Source: an uncultured Bacteroidales bacterium (GTDB lineage Bacteria; Bacteroidota; Bacteroidia; Bacteroidales; Bacteroidaceae). From it: a stretch of DNA of 64,000 nt. Location: NCBI GenBank assembly GCA_902786925.1, contig CADAEK010000005.1:1-64000 (forward strand). The letters run 5' to 3'. A program made the translations under genes and the position numbers. The notes below the pieces were generated by a model. It saw nothing but the letters and a program-made list of their open reading frames with translations, was not told where the DNA came from and did not search any database. Every line of letters begins with the position of its first letter. The first letter of the stretch is position 1. Below are positions 32,689-41,561 of the stretch, one piece after another.

Positions 32689-33789
32689 ATGGAACATCCA
32701 GAGAACAGCAAAGAATACGCAGGTCTCCAAGTCAATGCAGGCGTGGAGCAACCCTCTATTGTGAATCCTTATCTGAAGCAGATGAGGAAGAAGCGTCAGA
32801 AACTCTTCACTCCTGGCGAATACGTGGAAGGTATCCTGAAGGGGAATGTCAGCATGCTCAGCCAGGCTGTCACGCTGATAGAGAGCGTCCTGCCCGAGCA
32901 TCAGGTGATCGCTCAGGAAGTAATTGAAAAGTGTCTCCCCTACTCTGGCAACTCCGTCCGCATTGGCATCAGCGGTGTGCCCGGTGCGGGAAAGTCCACC
33001 AGCATCGACACCTTCGGTGTTCACCTGCTGAACAACTACGGTGGCAAACTTGCTGTGCTGGCTATTGACCCATCCTCCGAAAAGACCAAAGGCAGTATAC
33101 TGGGTGACAAGACCCGTATGGAGAAACTGGCTGTACATCCCAAGTCATTCATTCGTCCCAGCCCGACTGCGGGAAGCTTGGGCGGTGTGGCCCGTAAGAC
33201 TCGCGAGACCATCATTCTCTGTGAAGCCGCGGGTTACGACAACATCTTTGTGGAGACGGTAGGTGTAGGACAAAGTGAGACCGCCTGCCATTCCATGGTA
33301 GACTATTTCCTGCTCATCCAATTGGCTGGTACAGGCGATGAACTGCAGGGCATCAAGCGTGGCATCATGGAAATCGCTGATGGCATCGTCATCAACAAAG
33401 CAGATGGCAGCAATGTGGACAAGGCACAGTTGGCAGCTTCCCATTTCCGCAACGCCCTTCATCTGTTCCCTGTGCCCGATAGCGGCATTGTTCCAGAAGT
33501 GATGTGCTATTCCGGCTTCTACGAGCTCAACATAGACGAAGTGCTCAAGATGATCTTCCGCTATATTGACCAAGTGAAAGAAAGCGGCTACTTCCAGTAC
33601 CGCCGCAACGAGCAGTCCAAGTACTGGATGTATGAAAGCATCAACGAGCACCTGAAGAACAGCTTCTACTACAACCCTGTCATCAAGAGCACCATCGACC
33701 AAATGGAGAAAGATGTGTTGGGTGGACAAATCACCTCATTTGTGGCAGCCAAGAAATTGTTGGACACTTACTATGCAACACTCAAATAA
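32689..33789 (+). CDS. meaB: Methylmalonyl-CoA mutase-associated GTPase MeaB
   Basis: 366 residues. G1/P-loop in GISGVPGAGKSTSIDTFG (about 84-101), G2/G3 region LAIDPSSEKTKGSILGDKTR and VETVGVGQSE, and G4-type VINKADGSN. MeaB protects and loads B12-dependent methylmalonyl-CoA mutase, a key enzyme of the succinate-propionate route in Bacteroidales. The mutase genes are not in the window. ATG chosen; a GTG two codons earlier is also possible. The stop lies 17 bases inside the following porQ-like gene. Confidence 0.95.
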   Translation: MEHPENSKEYAGLQVNAGVEQPSIVNPYLKQMRKKRQKLFTPGEYVEGILKGNVSMLSQAVTLIESVLPEHQVIAQEVIEKCLPYSGNSVRIGISGVPGAGKSTSIDTFGVHLLNNYGGKLAVLAIDPSSEKTKGSILGDKTRMEKLAVHPKSFIRPSPTAGSLGGVARKTRETIILCEAAGYDNIFVETVGVGQSETACHSMVDYFLLIQLAGTGDELQGIKRGIMEIADGIVINKADGSNVDKAQLAASHFRNALHLFPVPDSGIVPEVMCYSGFYELNIDEVLKMIFRYIDQVKESGYFQYRRNEQSKYWMYESINEHLKNSFYYNPVIKSTIDQMEKDVLGGQITSFVAAKKLLDTYYATLK

Positions 33790-34723
33790 ACTCTGGCTCC
33801 TGAGCATGCTGATGCTCATCTCCACTCATGTGGCAGCACAAGACGGGAAAGTGGGATACCAGTTCCTCAACGTTCCTGCCAGCGCTCATTCTGCCGCTTT
33901 GGGAGGCGCCAACATCAGCATCGTGGAGGACGATGCCACCATGATGTGGACCAACGCCGCCCTGCTCACCAACGTGTCAGACAACAGCATCGCGTTCAGC
34001 TACAACTCTTATATCCGTTCCAGCCAGCTCCTTTCTGCTGGTTACACAAAAGCCATCGGAGAACGAGGCACTTGGGCTTTAGGTGCCCAAATGCTCGATT
34101 ACGGCAAGATGGACGAAACCGACGAGAACGGCAACGTCATTGGCAGCTTCACAGCCAAAGACATTAACATTCAAACATCATATTCTTATCTGCTCAGCAA
34201 CCGCTGGAGTGGTGCTATCACAGCCAAAGTGATCGTGAGCAACTATGCCAACTATTCCAGCACGGCCTTAGGAGCCGACCTCGCCCTCAATTACTTCGAC
34301 GACGAGAACGGTTTCTCTTTCTCTACAACAGGACGCAACCTGGGCGGACAAATCAACTCACTTTACGAGGACGGCGTCAAAGAGGCTTTGCCGTTCAACC
34401 TTGCCATGGGCATCAGCAAAGACTTTTCCAATGCCCCATTACGAATCTCGCTGACAGCCGATGACATCACCCATTGGGACGATGTGAATTTCATTCAGCA
34501 CTTTGTGGTGGGCATGGACATTCTGCCTTCAAAGAACACATGGTTGGCACTCGGCTACAACTTCCGACGTGCCAAGGAGATGGAGGTGCAGGACAAGAGT
34601 CATTGGGCAGGGTTCAGCATTGGTGCAGGCCTCAACGTCAAGAAATTCAAGATTGGAGTAGCATACGGCAAGTACCATATCGCCGCATCCTCCGTTCTTA
34701 TTAACGCAGCTATATCATTATGA
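33773..34723 (+). CDS. porQ: PorQ-like type IX secretion system protein
   Basis: 316 residues from the ATG giving [20 protein letters not shown], with a signal peptide ending VAAQ. The mature start [20 protein letters not shown], then [15 protein letters not shown] is the recognisable PorQ opening, and the rest is beta-rich with a barrel-like ending ([20 protein letters not shown]). PorQ is an outer-membrane barrel of the attachment complex that links T9SS cargo to A-type lipopolysaccharide. Overlaps meaB by 17 bases and cmk by four. Confidence 0.88.
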   Translation: MQHSNKLWLLSMLMLISTHVAAQDGKVGYQFLNVPASAHSAALGGANISIVEDDATMMWTNAALLTNVSDNSIAFSYNSYIRSSQLLSAGYTKAIGERGTWALGAQMLDYGKMDETDENGNVIGSFTAKDINIQTSYSYLLSNRWSGAITAKVIVSNYANYSSTALGADLALNYFDDENGFSFSTTGRNLGGQINSLYEDGVKEALPFNLAMGISKDFSNAPLRISLTADDITHWDDVNFIQHFVVGMDILPSKNTWLALGYNFRRAKEMEVQDKSHWAGFSIGAGLNVKKFKIGVAYGKYHIAASSVLINAAISL

Positions 34724-35430
34724 AGAAGATTATCATCGCCATCGATGGCCACTCCAGCTGTGGTAAAAGCACGATGGCCAAGCAACTGGCGAAAGAAATT
34801 GGATATGTCTATGTAGATACAGGCGCAATGTACCGCGCTGTCACCTTGTATGCCATGCGCAACGGCTTCTTTCCCGACGCAGGCATCAACGAAGCAGAAC
34901 TCAAAGCGGCCATTGATGCAGGAAAGATTCACATCAGTTTCAAGTTCAATCCAGAGACAGGCCGCCCTGATACCTATCTGAACGAGGAGAATGTAGAGGA
35001 GGAGATTCGACAGATGGCTGTCAGCAACCGTGTGAGCCCCATTGCTGCACTCCCCTTCGTTCGTGCCTTGCTGACTGAGCAGCAGAAAGCAATGGGCGAG
35101 GAGAAAGGCATTGTGATGGATGGACGCGACATTGGCACTGCTGTGTTCCCTCAGGCAGAACTGAAGGTGTTCGTCACCGCTTCTGCACGGGTACGTGCTC
35201 AGCGCCGTTACGATGAGCTGATGGGCAAAGCGAAGACACAAGCAGAGCGCGATGCCCTCAACTTTGACGAGATTCTCAAGAACGTGGAAGAGCGCGATTA
35301 CATTGACTCCCACCGCGAAGTAGCTCCACTCCGTCAAGCAGAAGATGCCTTGGTGCTGGACAACTCCAACCTCACACGCGAGGAGCAAAGCGCTTGGTTA
35401 TTGGAAAGATATAAAGAACGCGTAGGCTGA
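34720..35430 (+). CDS. cmk: Cytidylate kinase
   Basis: 236 residues. P-loop [60 protein letters not shown] and [18 protein letters not shown]: all diagnostic of Cmk, which phosphorylates CMP and dCMP. Starts inside the porQ stop (ATGA) and is followed 20 bases later by ispH; the cmk-ispH pair is common in Bacteroidetes. Confidence 0.97.
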   Translation: MKKIIIAIDGHSSCGKSTMAKQLAKEIGYVYVDTGAMYRAVTLYAMRNGFFPDAGINEAELKAAIDAGKIHISFKFNPETGRPDTYLNEENVEEEIRQMAVSNRVSPIAALPFVRALLTEQQKAMGEEKGIVMDGRDIGTAVFPQAELKVFVTASARVRAQRRYDELMGKAKTQAERDALNFDEILKNVEERDYIDSHREVAPLRQAEDALVLDNSNLTREEQSAWLLERYKERVG

Positions 35431-35450
35431 TACCAACAACACCATCACGT

Positions 35451-36320
35451 ATGCTGATTGAGATTGACGAAGGATCAGGCTTCTGTTTCGGTGTGACAAC
35501 AGCCATCAAGAAGGCAGAAGAGGAATTGGCAGAGAGCCATTCGCTCTATTGCCTGGGGGACATTGTGCACAATGGACGTGAAGTGGAGCGCCTGAAGAAA
35601 CTGGGACTGACCACCGTGGGACATGCCGACCTTGACACCCTGCACGACACGAAGATGCTTCTCCGTGCTCATGGCGAACCACCGCAGACCTACAAGAAAG
35701 CCCAAGAAGCCAACATCCAGCTCATTGATGCCACCTGTCCTGTGGTGCTCAATCTTCAGAAGCGCATCCGCAAGGCTTACGAGGCAGGCGGGCAGATTGT
35801 CATCTACGGCAAGACAGGACACGCAGAAGTCGTCGGCTTGGTGGGCCAGACAGATGGCACCGCCATTGTGATTGAGAATTTGGAAGATGCCAAGAAACTC
35901 GACTTCAGCCACGACATACAGCTCTTCTCCCAAACCACAAAATCGCTGGAAGGCTTCCGCGAGATCGTGAAATATATAGAAGAGCACATGCAGGAAGGCG
36001 CACACTTCAGCTACTTCGACACCATTTGCCGCCAAGTGGCAAACCGCATCCCCAACATCAAAGAGTTTGCTTCCCGTCACGACGTCATCCTGTTCGTGTG
36101 TGGCAAGAAAAGTTCCAACGGCAAGGTACTCTACAACCAGTGCCTGTCGGTCAACCCACAGACCTACATGATTGATGAGCCCTCGGAGATAGACCTCAGA
36201 TGGTTTCAGGGCATCAAGTCCGTTGGCATCTGTGGGGCCACCAGCACCCCCAAGTGGCTGATGGAAGATTGCAAGAAAAAGATTGAACACGACTTTGTAC
36301 AGGAAGGAGAAACAAGATGA
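35451..36320 (+). CDS. ispH: 4-hydroxy-3-methylbut-2-enyl diphosphate reductase
   Basis: 289 residues. The three iron-sulfur cysteines are in SGFCFGVTTAIKKA (about residue 12), LIDATCPVV (~96) and GICGATSTPKWL (~265 region). Other conserved pieces: RAHGEPPQTYKKA and YGKTGHAEVVGLVGQT. It performs the last step of the MEP isoprenoid route. The stop overlaps the start of the sugar ketoisomerase gene by four bases. Confidence 0.97.
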   Translation: MLIEIDEGSGFCFGVTTAIKKAEEELAESHSLYCLGDIVHNGREVERLKKLGLTTVGHADLDTLHDTKMLLRAHGEPPQTYKKAQEANIQLIDATCPVVLNLQKRIRKAYEAGGQIVIYGKTGHAEVVGLVGQTDGTAIVIENLEDAKKLDFSHDIQLFSQTTKSLEGFREIVKYIEEHMQEGAHFSYFDTICRQVANRIPNIKEFASRHDVILFVCGKKSSNGKVLYNQCLSVNPQTYMIDEPSEIDLRWFQGIKSVGICGATSTPKWLMEDCKKKIEHDFVQEGETR

Positions 36321-36730
36321 GGAAATTGGACTACGAAATCATCGAACTGCCAAAGATTACCGATCCTCGCGGCAACCTTACAGTGGCCGAGCAGTTGAAA
36401 AACGTGCCTTTCGACATCAAGCGAGTCTATTGGACCTACGACGTGCCCGGCGGTGAGAGCCGTGGAGGACATGCCCACAAGGCACTCTACCAGCTGGTGG
36501 TGGCCATGAGCGGCAGCTTCACCGTTACGCTCGACAATGGAGAAGAGCGAAAGACCATCTTGCTCAACCACCCCTGGCAAGGCTTGCTCATCAAGCCCAA
36601 CACATGGCGCACCCTCGACGATTTCTCCAGCGGTGCGGTGTGCATGGTGCTGGCCAGCGAACTCTTCGACGAGGAAGACTACATCTACGAATACAGCGAC
36701 TTCATTCAGTACATGAAATGTTTGAAATAA
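36317..36730 (+). CDS. FdtA/QdtA-type dTDP-4-oxo-6-deoxyglucose ketoisomerase
   Basis: 137 residues, a single cupin domain. Family phrases: LPKITDPRGNLTVAEQLKNV, PFDIKRVYWTYDVPGGESRG, GHAHKALYQLVVAMSGS and PNTWRTLDDFSSGAVCMVLA. The histidine pair in RGGHAHK is the catalytic site that moves the keto group from C4 to C3 of dTDP-4-oxo-6-deoxyglucose. Whether the product is the galacto (FdtA) or gluco (QdtA) epimer cannot be read from sequence. It starts a three-gene block with an acyltransferase and an aminotransferase. Confidence 0.9.
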   Translation: MRKLDYEIIELPKITDPRGNLTVAEQLKNVPFDIKRVYWTYDVPGGESRGGHAHKALYQLVVAMSGSFTVTLDNGEERKTILLNHPWQGLLIKPNTWRTLDDFSSGAVCMVLASELFDEEDYIYEYSDFIQYMKCLK

Positions 36731-37656
36731 GACGATACACCCCTGCAGACCAACCGTTGTGGGACCAGTATGTGGCCAAAGCAAGAAATGCCACATTCAT
36801 GTTTCACCGCAACTATATGGACTATCATTCCGACCGCTTCGAAGACCACTCTCTGCTCTTCTTTGTGGGCAATCACCTGCACTCCATCCTGCCGGCCAAT
36901 ATCGTCGGAACCACCCTCTACTCGCACCAAGGACTCACGTTCGGAGGCTTGCTCATGGATGTAGATGTCACAGCAGCCGATGTCATCATCTTGTTTGAAG
37001 AGCTGAACACATACCTTCGCCAACAAGGCATCAAGAAGGTGGTTTACAAGCCCGTTCCTTGGGACTACCACCAGTTGGCATCCGAGGAAGACCTGTATCC
37101 CCTCTTCTGGGTTTGCAAGGCCCGCATCACCACACGCGATGTGGGCACCGTCATCTTTAACCAGCAGAATCTGCGTTGGCGAAAGGACCGCCGTCGCCGC
37201 TTGAGACGAGCCCAAGAAGCAGGCATCGAAGTGGTTCGAACGGACGACTTCGCTCCGTTCTGGCAAGTGCTTGAAGACAATCTGATGGAGCGGCACCAAG
37301 TGCACCCCGTCCATACGCTTCAAGAAATCCAACTGCTGCACCAGCGTTTCCCCGACAATATCCTCCAGTACAACGCCCTCCTCAATGGCGAGGTGGTGGC
37401 TGGAATGACGTTCTATCTGACCAAGCAAGTCCTGCATGGGCAATACTGCTCATCCAACGCCCTCGGAAAAGAATACGGTGCGGTAGATGCCATCCACCAT
37501 CATGTGATTCATCACGATTTTCCCCACATCCCCTATGTGGATTTTGGACGCTCCACCGAAGGCGATGGCTCCATCCTCAACGAAGGACTGGTAGCACAGA
37601 AAGAAGGTTTTGGCGGGCGCACCATCTGTTACGACACTTACGAATGGGAACTATGA
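36718..37656 (+). CDS. GNAT-family acyltransferase of the amino-sugar block
   Basis: 312 residues from the ATG giving MFEIRRYTPADQPLWDQYVA, overlapping the ketoisomerase by 13 bases. It has the two-lobed layout of FemAB-like GNAT proteins: a first half with NATFMFHRNYMDYHSDRFED and a second half with ILQYNALLNGEVVAGMTFYL and DFGRSTEGDGSILNEGLVAQ. Between the ketoisomerase and the aminotransferase it probably acylates the 3-amino group of the sugar, taking the place of the usual FdtC/QdtC. The acyl group is unknown. Confidence 0.85.
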   Translation: MFEIRRYTPADQPLWDQYVAKARNATFMFHRNYMDYHSDRFEDHSLLFFVGNHLHSILPANIVGTTLYSHQGLTFGGLLMDVDVTAADVIILFEELNTYLRQQGIKKVVYKPVPWDYHQLASEEDLYPLFWVCKARITTRDVGTVIFNQQNLRWRKDRRRRLRRAQEAGIEVVRTDDFAPFWQVLEDNLMERHQVHPVHTLQEIQLLHQRFPDNILQYNALLNGEVVAGMTFYLTKQVLHGQYCSSNALGKEYGAVDAIHHHVIHHDFPHIPYVDFGRSTEGDGSILNEGLVAQKEGFGGRTICYDTYEWEL

Positions 37657-38762
37657 CCATACCCTATTTGAGCCTAAAGGCGATGACCGAACTGCATGCC
37701 GACGAGATTCAGCAAGCAGTAGCAGCAGTCGTGGATAGCGGCTGGTATCTGCAAGGAAAGGCTGTGCAGCAATTCGAACAGCACTATGCCCAGTATATCG
37801 GCACCCGCCATTGCGTCGGTGTGGCCAATGGACTTGACGCCCTCACCCTCACCCTCCGAGCCTACAAAGAGATGGGACTGCTCCACGATGGTGACGAAGT
37901 GCTTGTACAGGCCAATACGTTCATCGCCACCGTTCTTGCCATCACCGAGAACCACCTCACCCCTGTGTTTGTCGATGTGGAGCCCGACACACTCAACCTC
38001 TCCACAGAGGCCCTCCAACAAGCCATCACCCCTAAGACCAAAGCCCTCATGCTGGTGCACCTGTATGGCCGATGCACCTACAACGAGGAGATTCAAGCGC
38101 TGTGTGAGGCACACCATCTGCTGCTCATCGAGGACAACGCCCAGGCCCACGGGTGCCTATATGGTCAGCAACGCACCGGTTCTTTAGGCCATGCAGCCTG
38201 CCATAGCTTCTACCCAGGCAAGAACCTCGGAGCCTTAGGCGATGGTGGTGCCGTGACCACCAACGATGATGACTTGGCACAAATGATTCGCACCCTTGCC
38301 AACTACGGGTTCTCGAAGAAATATGTAGCCCCTCACCAAGGGCGCAACAGCCGACTGGACGAGATACAAGCAGCCGTGCTCGATGTGAAACTGCATCATC
38401 TCGATGCAGAAAACCAACGCCGCATCGACATCGCACGTACCTATTATAAAGAGCTACAGCAGAAAGACCTGCGATTGCCCACCTTAATGGATGAAGGCAA
38501 CAATGTTTATCATATCTTCCCCGTCTTCACCCCCCACCGTGATGCCTTGCAGCAATACCTCAACGAGCAAGGCATCCAAACACTCATCCACTACCCCATT
38601 CCACCTCATCAACAAGCCTGCTACAGGGAGTACAACCCACTTTCACTCCCCGTCACAGAGCAACTGGCACGTAAGGAACTCAGTCTTCCTCTCAATCCCA
38701 CTATGACAGATGCTGAAGTGCAGTATGTGGTAGAAACACTCAATGCGAAGTTAGCCATCTGA
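37653..38762 (+). CDS. DegT/DnrJ/EryC1/StrS-family sugar 3-aminotransferase (FdtB/QdtB-like)
   Basis: 369 residues from the ATG giving MTIPYLSLKAM (ATGA overlap with the upstream gene). PLP features: GVANGLDALTLTLRAY, IEDNAQAHGC, and the lysine segment SFYPGKNLGALGDGGAVTTN (about residue 183). The motif PYLSL and the RNSRLDEIQAAVLDVKL segment are typical of FdtB/QdtB. It should transfer an amino group to C3 of the 3-oxo-6-deoxy sugar, giving the precursor of Fuc3NAc or Qui3NAc for surface glycans. Confidence 0.92.
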   Translation: MTIPYLSLKAMTELHADEIQQAVAAVVDSGWYLQGKAVQQFEQHYAQYIGTRHCVGVANGLDALTLTLRAYKEMGLLHDGDEVLVQANTFIATVLAITENHLTPVFVDVEPDTLNLSTEALQQAITPKTKALMLVHLYGRCTYNEEIQALCEAHHLLLIEDNAQAHGCLYGQQRTGSLGHAACHSFYPGKNLGALGDGGAVTTNDDDLAQMIRTLANYGFSKKYVAPHQGRNSRLDEIQAAVLDVKLHHLDAENQRRIDIARTYYKELQQKDLRLPTLMDEGNNVYHIFPVFTPHRDALQQYLNEQGIQTLIHYPIPPHQQACYREYNPLSLPVTEQLARKELSLPLNPTMTDAEVQYVVETLNAKLAI

Positions 38763-38852
38763 CGCTTCGCCATTCTCCCCTGCAACAGACCATGATTGTT
38801 TCGACGACGACAGAATCGTACGAAAAGGACAGTCATTTTACGCTTCGAAATC

Positions 38853-38915
38853 GGTGTGAGTCACACCGATGGTGGCGGTGTGAGTCAGACCGACCATACC
38901 GGTGTGAGTCACACC
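38853..38915. repeat. Palindrome array C: 15-bp units at a 24-bp period
   Basis: GGTGTGAGTCACACC (38853-38867), GGTGTGAGTCAGACC (38877-38891) and GGTGTGAGTCACACC (38901-38915), separated by 9-base spacers. Same unit and period as array A, 31.5 kb away; in both arrays the middle unit ends CAGACC instead of CACACC. Confidence 0.9.
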
Positions 38916-39010
38916 AAAAAACAAGCGCAGAATGTGTACATATAGAACAATCGGGTAAACGAGAAAAGTGCTCACGAAAGAAGGACATTGGCCCTTCAAG
39001 AGAACATAAA

Positions 39011-39048
39011 AAAGCGAGGCTCCAGATGTAAATCTGAAGCCTCGCTTT
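39011..39048 (-). terminator. Intrinsic terminator after tRNA-Gln
   Basis: AAAGCGAGGCTCCAGAT (39011-39027) pairs with ATCTGAAGCCTCGCTTT (39032-39048) with one mismatch; T run on the minus strand. Located three bases beyond the tRNA. Confidence 0.85.
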
Positions 39049-39051
39049 GGT

Positions 39052-39122
39052 TGGGATACCCGGGCTCGAACCAGGAATAACAGGACCAGAATCTGTTGTG
39101 TTGCCAATTACACCATATCCCA
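39052..39122 (-). tRNA. tRNA-Gln (anticodon CTG)
   Basis: Cloverleaf on the minus strand: acceptor TGGGATA/TATCCCA, D arm GTGTAATTGGCAACAC, anticodon loop TTCTGGT (CTG), T arm CCTGG-TTCGAGC-CCGGG. 71 bases, CCA not encoded. The pair closing the anticodon loop is A-C (positions 31 and 39), a mismatch in an otherwise regular stem. Confidence 0.93.
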
Positions 39123-39174
39123 ATTTTATTGCAGCAACTCTCTTGAGGAACCCCCTCATTTCCGAATTGCGATG

Positions 39175-39205
39175 CAAAGGTAGTGCTTTTCGGGAAACCG
39201 ACAAA
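39175..39205 (-). promoter_or_regulatory. Promoter of tRNA-Gln
   Basis: On the minus strand TTTG (complement of 39202-39205), 19 bases, TACCTTTG (complement of 39175-39182): an exact consensus promoter about 53 bases upstream of the mature tRNA. Confidence 0.85.
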
Positions 39206-39276
39206 GGGTTTCGTGTTTTTTTTTCGTCAAAGGGCGATTTTTCTGAGTTCGGGACGAGAAAGAGAGAGGAAATCAG

Positions 39277-39284
39277 TACCTTTG
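39277..39284 (+). promoter_or_regulatory. TAnnTTTG element upstream of surE
   Basis: TACCTTTG, 24 bases before the surE ATG. No exact TTTG at the expected distance. Confidence 0.5.
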
Positions 39285-39308
39285 TAGTCAGAAAAGACTA
39301 AAATAAGC

Positions 39309-40085
39309 ATGAATAAACTAATCTTCATAAGTAACGATGATGGCTATGATGCAGCGGGGGTGCAACAGTTGGCAGAGATGATGCGTGAGTTGGGCGACGT
39401 GTTTGTGGTGGCACCAGAAGGTGCGCGCAGCGGAGCGAGCATGAGCATCAGCAGCCATACGCCTGTCAAGAACAAGCTCATCATGGATGAGCCCGCAACG
39501 GAAGGACGCGGCAGCTTGACGGTATGGTCTTGCACAGGCACACCGAACGACTGCACAAAGATGGCTTTCGAAATACTCTTGCCCCGCCGCCCCGACATGG
39601 TGCTGGGAGGCATCAATCACGGCGAGAACTGCGGTGTGAACGCTCACTATTCGGGCACCATGTCCATTGCCTTGGAAGGCTGCATCAAGCAAGTGCCCTC
39701 CATCGCCTTCTCCAGCGGCAGAATAGCAAAGGATGCCGACTTTGGCTACATGAAGAAATGGGTGATAAAGATTGCACGCACCACGCTGGAGGAAGGTCTC
39801 CCCTTGGGGGTGTGCCTCAATGTGAATGTGCCCAACGTGGAGAAGCCTTTAGGGGTCAAAATCTGCAAAATGGCACTTGGCGACTGGCATGAAGAATGGC
39901 AGGAGCGCAACCACCCAAGAGGCGGGAAATACTATTGGATTGCAGGCTATTTCGCTCCCTACAACCCGGACGACGAGGAGACGGACTCTTGGGCTTACCA
40001 CCAGGGGTATGTGGCCGTGACGCCTCTGCAGCTGGACATGACCGCTTATGACACGATGAAGAAGTTTGAATCGGCTTATAACTGA
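39309..40085 (+). CDS. surE: 5'/3'-nucleotidase SurE
   Basis: 258 residues. The N-terminal metal-binding ISNDDGYDAAGVQQLAEMM (first Asp pair), APEGARSGASMSIS, SCTGTPNDCTKMAFEIL, GGINHGENCGVNAHYSGTMS and VTPLQLDMTAY are all SurE signatures. It removes phosphate from nucleoside monophosphates. Followed after 86 bases by lpxB. Confidence 0.97.
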   Translation: MNKLIFISNDDGYDAAGVQQLAEMMRELGDVFVVAPEGARSGASMSISSHTPVKNKLIMDEPATEGRGSLTVWSCTGTPNDCTKMAFEILLPRRPDMVLGGINHGENCGVNAHYSGTMSIALEGCIKQVPSIAFSSGRIAKDADFGYMKKWVIKIARTTLEEGLPLGVCLNVNVPNVEKPLGVKICKMALGDWHEEWQERNHPRGGKYYWIAGYFAPYNPDDEETDSWAYHQGYVAVTPLQLDMTAYDTMKKFESAYN

Positions 40086-40171
40086 TTAAGCATCACACTA
40101 ATAGACAGTTGCAGCAAAAGTAGAACAAGAAGGCAGCACTTTTCAACTGACGCATCATATTACAACTTAGA

Positions 40172-41293
40172 ATGAAGTATTATCTCATAGCAGGAGAGGC
40201 TTCGGGCGACTTGCACGCATCGAACCTGATGGCGGCGCTGAAGGAGGAAGACCCAGAGGCGGAGTTTCGCTTTTACGGCGGCGACAAGATGGCGGCTGTA
40301 GGCGGCACGATGGTGAAGCACTATCGTGAGCTGGCTTACATGGGATTCATTCCTGTGCTGCTGCATCTGCCCACTATCCTGAAGAACATGAAGCGCTGCA
40401 AGGCTGACATTGCGCAATGGAAGCCCGATGTGGTGATTCTGGTGGACTACCCCGGCTTCAATCTTGACATTGCCAAGTATGTGCATGCCGAAGGCATCTG
40501 CAAGGTGTTCTACTACATCAGTCCCAAGATATGGGCTTGGAAAGAATACCGCATCAAGAATATCCGACGCGACGTGGACGAGTTGTTCTCTATCCTGCCC
40601 TTTGAGGTACAATGGTTCAAGGAGCGCAACTACAACATCCACTATGTGGGCAACCCCTGTGTGGACGCTGTGGAGGGATTCCGCAAGGCTCTTGCCGACA
40701 AGGGAACTCCGACGACAACCCAACAGCAGATTGCCATCGTGGCTGGCAGCCGCAAGCAGGAAATCAAGGACAATCTGCGCATGATGCTGCAAGCTGCCGC
40801 AACATACAAAGATTATAAACTGGTGATAGCCGGTGCACCTAATATCGACGCCGCCTACTACCAACGGTACATTCCCAAAGGGATAGAAGCCGAATTGCGT
40901 TTCGGAGAGACTTATCAAATTGTGAGCGAGTCGGTTGCCGCCTTAGTCACATCGGGCACTGCCACGCTGGAGACGGCCATACTGGGCACACCCCAAGTGG
41001 TATGCTATGCTACACCTGTCGGCAAGTTTATCTCATGGCTGAGAAAGAGAATATTGAAAGTGAAATTCATCTCGCTGGTCAATCTGGTGGCTGACCGAGA
41101 GATTGTGCAAGAACTGGTGGCTGACCGCATGACCCACGAAAACATGGTGAAGTATCTGGGAGACATTCTCCCTGGCGGAGCGGGACGCCAGCAGATGCTG
41201 GACGACTATGCCGAAATGAACAGGATTCTTGGTCCCAGCGGTGCCAGCAAGCGAGCCGCCCAAGAAATGAAACGGCTATTAGAACATACATAA
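40172..41293 (+). CDS. lpxB: Lipid-A-disaccharide synthase
   Basis: 373 residues. Conserved pieces: LIAGEASGDLHASNLMAALK, ELAYMGFIPVLLHLP, VDYPGFNLDIAKYV, YYISPKIWAWKEYRIKNI, YVGNPCVDAV, VAGSRKQEIKDNLRMML and VTSGTATLETAILGTPQVVC. It joins two acylated glucosamines to form the lipid A disaccharide. This marks the organism as an LPS producer, in line with lptB in the window. Confidence 0.97.
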   Translation: MKYYLIAGEASGDLHASNLMAALKEEDPEAEFRFYGGDKMAAVGGTMVKHYRELAYMGFIPVLLHLPTILKNMKRCKADIAQWKPDVVILVDYPGFNLDIAKYVHAEGICKVFYYISPKIWAWKEYRIKNIRRDVDELFSILPFEVQWFKERNYNIHYVGNPCVDAVEGFRKALADKGTPTTTQQQIAIVAGSRKQEIKDNLRMMLQAAATYKDYKLVIAGAPNIDAAYYQRYIPKGIEAELRFGETYQIVSESVAALVTSGTATLETAILGTPQVVCYATPVGKFISWLRKRILKVKFISLVNLVADREIVQELVADRMTHENMVKYLGDILPGGAGRQQMLDDYAEMNRILGPSGASKRAAQEMKRLLEHT

Positions 41294-41309
41294 CCCCAAT
41301 AATAAGACT

Positions 41310-41561
41310 ATGGAATATAAGAAATCATACACCAAAGAGGAGCTTCTGGAGCTCCGCCATTGGTTTGACACCCACACCTATGAGAAAGAGCTGGACATGG
41401 GGCACGGCCTTTTCATCCCTGACGTAGATAAGACACTGGTCCCCATGTTTCTGACAGCCATGGACCAGTATGAGAACATCACGTTCTCGGGACAAATCAG
41501 ACAGTTGTTCCGCATTCGCGAAGAGCTAATCAAGCAAAACAAAGTTACAGGAGAGAAGTAG
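41310..41561 (+). CDS. Small conserved hypothetical protein
   Basis: 83 residues, soluble, helical, no cysteines. Sequence begins MEYKKSYTKEELLELRHWFD and includes GHGLFIPDVDKTLVPMFL. It resembles short Bacteroidales proteins of the DUF6965 kind, though I am unsure of the assignment. It follows lpxB by 16 bases and its 3' end overlaps the convergent rsmA gene by 17 bases. Confidence 0.75.
   Translation: MEYKKSYTKEELLELRHWFDTHTYEKELDMGHGLFIPDVDKTLVPMFLTAMDQYENITFSGQIRQLFRIREELIKQNKVTGEK

Noticed and set aside
39052-39122. tRNA-associated integration site for a mobile element
   Set aside because: No integrase, direct repeat of the tRNA end or foreign-looking block is seen beside any of the three tRNA genes.
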